In this document: one piece after another, positions 62,066 through 64,000 of the stretch | Layout: each line of letters starts with the position of its first letter | Position numbering within the stretch: the stretch's first letter is position 1 | NCBI GenBank assembly: GCA_963826505.1 | Contig: CAWGXG010000007.1 | Coordinates: 1,178,001-1,242,000 of the forward strand | DNA: 64,000 bases | Direction: 5' to 3' | Origin: CAWGXG01 sp963826505 | Lineage (GTDB): Bacteria; Chloroflexota; Anaerolineae; Aggregatilineales; Aggregatilineaceae | Notes under the pieces: model-generated | Seen by the model: only the letters and a program-made list of their open reading frames with translations | The model's database searches: none | Told to the model about the DNA's origin: nothing | Made by a program: the position numbers and the translations under genes

Positions 62066-63688
62066 ATGCCATTGCAGCGATTACGACAGACCATTGTGGT
62101 GAATTCGCGCTCAATTCGGTGGCGTCTGCCCCTCAGCTATGCCGGAATCGCATTGCTGACTGTGGCGGCTTTGAGTGGATTCCTGTTAGTCACGCTCAAC
62201 GCTTATTACACTCGCACAGAACGCACGTACCTAGAACGCAGCGCGGCAGTGGTGGCCCGGCAGGCCGAAGATATGTACCGCAACGAGCTCTCCGTGGATG
62301 AGATGCAGTCGATCACTGATCTGCTGTCTCTGCTGGCCCAGGCTCGCGTCAAATTGATCGATGGGAACGGGCAGGTGCTGACCGATTCGGGACCGTTCAA
62401 CGACCAGTTGTTGGTCAATGTCAATTTCGACAGGCCCGAGCCGGGGGGGAATGCGGGCGGCGTGCCGCCCGAAGACCTGCCCGCGCCCTACCTCAGTATG
62501 CGCGGTGACCAGTTCGCCCAACAGTCGACAACCACGCAGGCAGCCAGCGACACGCAGCCCGGTCAGGGTCCGCGCTACCGCTATCCGATGCCGGTGCGCT
62601 GGGGCGTGTTCGGCCAGCTTCTGAGCGAAGATATCTCGCCCGGCGCGCGTTCCTCACAGCGGGCAACAGCCCCGGTGGTCGGGCCCGAAGGCGAGGTGCT
62701 GGCCTATCTCGAACTCTCCGAAGGGCCCGCGTTTGGCAACGAGATCGTGGGTGATGTCGCGGAGAAAGCCAAAGTTGCAGGGCTGATCGCGGTCGTGATC
62801 GCCGCTGTGGCTGGGATGGTCGTCAGCCGCAATATTTCGCGTCCGGTGTTTGATCTGGCCGAAGTCACGCGCAAGATGGCGCACGGTGATCTGGGTGCGC
62901 GCGTAAGCATCAAGCGCCGCGACGAGTTCGGAGTGTTGGCGAGCGGGTTCAACGCGATGGCGGCGCGGGTCGAAACGACGGTCAATACGCTGCGGCAGTT
63001 TGTCGCAGACGCGGCCCACGAGCTGAATACGCCGCTCACGGCGCTGCGTACTAACTTGGAGCTGACTGCGGTGAACGACATGTCCGACGCAGCCCGTTCC
63101 GATATCGAGCAGGCGTTGGCGGAGCTCAACCGGTTGGAAAAACTGACGCGCAGCTTGTTGACGCTGGCGCGCCTGGAAGCGCCCGTCGCACGCGCCGAGC
63201 ACGCGCCGGTCGATCTCACCGGGCTGATACGCCAGATGAACGAGCGTTACGCCTCACGCGCCGAACAGGCCCGGATTGCGCTCACGATTGAGAGTCCCGC
63301 CGAAACTGTCGTAATCGACGCCGATCAGACGCAGATCACGCGCATGCTCGACAATTTGCTCGACAACGCCTTGAAATTCACGCCCGCTGAAGGACGCGTG
63401 GAGCTGGGACTGCGTGTCGAGGATACTGACGTCCAGCTTTGGGTGCAGGATACGGGGATCGGCATCCCAGAAAATGAACTGCCGAAACTGTTCAGCCGCT
63501 TTCACCGGGGACGGAATGCCGCTCGTTTTCCAGGGAATGGGCTGGGATTGGTGATCACCAAAGCGATTGTAACCGAACATGGTGGGCAGATCGTGGTGAA
63601 TAGCGACGCGCAAGGCACACGGTTCACCGTTCACCTACCCGCCAAGGAAGAGGAACCACGTGACAAATCATTGCGTTCTGCTTATTGA
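62066..63688 (+). CDS. HAMP-domain sensor histidine kinase
   Basis: 540 aa from ATG 62066 (GTG 62042 is an in-frame alternative). Helix one is LSYAGIALLTVAALSGFLLV, followed by an extracytoplasmic sensor of about 170 residues, helix two (AGLIAVVIAAVAGMVVS), and HAMP (RPVFDLAEVTRKMAHGDLG). HisKA has the phospho-acceptor in DAAHELNTPLTALR; the ATPase domain has LLDNALKFTPAEG, DTGIGIPENELPKLF and GNGLGLVITKAI. It closes the operon together with the following response regulator, which overlaps it by 29 nt. Confidence 0.93.
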   Translation: MPLQRLRQTIVVNSRSIRWRLPLSYAGIALLTVAALSGFLLVTLNAYYTRTERTYLERSAAVVARQAEDMYRNELSVDEMQSITDLLSLLAQARVKLIDGNGQVLTDSGPFNDQLLVNVNFDRPEPGGNAGGVPPEDLPAPYLSMRGDQFAQQSTTTQAASDTQPGQGPRYRYPMPVRWGVFGQLLSEDISPGARSSQRATAPVVGPEGEVLAYLELSEGPAFGNEIVGDVAEKAKVAGLIAVVIAAVAGMVVSRNISRPVFDLAEVTRKMAHGDLGARVSIKRRDEFGVLASGFNAMAARVETTVNTLRQFVADAAHELNTPLTALRTNLELTAVNDMSDAARSDIEQALAELNRLEKLTRSLLTLARLEAPVARAEHAPVDLTGLIRQMNERYASRAEQARIALTIESPAETVVIDADQTQITRMLDNLLDNALKFTPAEGRVELGLRVEDTDVQLWVQDTGIGIPENELPKLFSRFHRGRNAARFPGNGLGLVITKAIVTEHGGQIVVNSDAQGTRFTVHLPAKEEEPRDKSLRSAY

Positions 63689-64000
63689 GGATGATCCGGG
63701 CATTGCCGGGAGCCTGCAAACTGCGCTGCGCCGCGAGGGCTATGCCGTGCAATGGAAAGCACAAGGCGGGGAAGGAGTCGCTTACGCGCGCGATCATTCT
63801 CCCCATCTGATCATTCTGGATGTACGGCTGCCGGATGGCTCCGGGTTCGATTTTTGCCGCGAGATGCGCATGTTGGGCGTGCGCCAGCCGATCATTATGC
63901 TGACGGTGCAGGCGGATGAGATGGATAAGATTATCGGGCTGGAGATGGGCGCGGATGATTATATGACCAAGCCCTTCAGCCTGCGCGAGCTGTTTTCCCG
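63660..64000 (+). CDS. Response regulator, 5' part (receiver domain)
   Basis: The GTG at 63660 (GAGGAAC upstream) opens inside the kinase gene; the window ends after about 113 codons. The receiver has the acidic pair in LLIEDDPGIAG, the phospho-acceptor Asp in LIILDVRLPDGSG, Thr in MLTVQADE, and Lys in DDYMTKPFSLREL. The TKPF-S-x-REL ending is typical of OmpR/PhoB-type regulators, but the DNA-binding domain is outside the window. Confidence 0.9.
   Translation, partial: MTNHCVLLIEDDPGIAGSLQTALRREGYAVQWKAQGGEGVAYARDHSPHLIILDVRLPDGSGFDFCREMRMLGVRQPIIMLTVQADEMDKIIGLEMGADDYMTKPFSLRELFS

Overview
The window is high-GC, densely coded bacterial DNA with no rRNA, tRNA, CRISPR array, transposase or phage gene that I can see. 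The gene style suggests a Chloroflexota bacterium, probably Anaerolineae-like: Thr/Pro-rich linkers on exported proteins, many substrate-binding proteins, COG2407-type sugar isomerases, UroD-like proteins inside sugar operons, a DUF1800/DUF1501 pair and a cobalamin-regulated BtuFCD. This placement is inference, not proof.

Layout. 0-2.2 kb: end of an oligopeptide ABC operon (permease tail, two ATPases). 2.2-6.1 kb (minus): btuF-btuC-btuD for corrinoid uptake behind a promoter, a cobalamin riboswitch and an intrinsic terminator. 6.1-10.9 kb: a LolD/FtsX-type ABC pair (minus), a small V4R-like gene (plus), and a decayed second copy of the lolD promoter and 5' end. 10.9-20.4 kb (minus): one long pentose operon, with a sugar-binding protein, ATPase, permease, two UroD-like proteins, ribulokinase, ribulose-phosphate 4-epimerase and a COG2407 isomerase, ending in a clear terminator. 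Divergent from it (20.6-23.9 kb) are a LacI regulator, a third UroD-like protein and a galactokinase-family sugar kinase. Three similar LacI-type operators lie in the divergent promoter region. 24-26 kb: transaldolase/F6P aldolase, hexulose-6-phosphate synthase and hexuloisomerase. 26-27 kb: selD, whose catalytic residue is encoded by an in-frame UGA, so the enzyme is itself predicted to be a selenoprotein. 27-29 kb: a NarL-type two-component pair. 29-38 kb: a membrane protein, DUF1800 and DUF1501 proteins, a minus-strand operon of exported/anchored proteins with a PpiC foldase and a KaiC-like ATPase, acylphosphatase, and a FecR-like anchored protein.

38.4-47.5 kb: a second sugar cluster behind a perfect double-palindrome operator: COG2407 isomerase, class II aldolase, FGGY kinase, a degenerate class I aldolase paralogue, a class I aldolase fused to a four-cluster ferredoxin, an aldehyde:ferredoxin oxidoreductase (AOR) and a LacI regulator. 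The gene order suggests that a sugar is cleaved to an aldehyde, which AOR oxidises with electrons passed to the ferredoxin tethered to the aldolase. I regard this as the most interesting system here. 47.6-52 kb: a GH13 glucosidase, an ECF sigma factor and its anti-sigma factor, and a three-repeat secreted protein. 52-64 kb (plus): a tandem-domain binding protein, FtsX-type permease, HlyD-type adaptor, two ATPases (one with an AbrB-like tail), a LysM protein and a histidine kinase/response regulator. Three CTGTAAT repeats at exact 11-nt spacing sit upstream of that operon.

Caution: between 42.9 and 59.2 kb, six genes are broken at eleven points in total. Every break is repaired by removing exactly one base. 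I find no such breaks in the rest of the window. This looks like local insertion error in the assembly rather than biology, and I annotate the genes as full length with the breaks noted.
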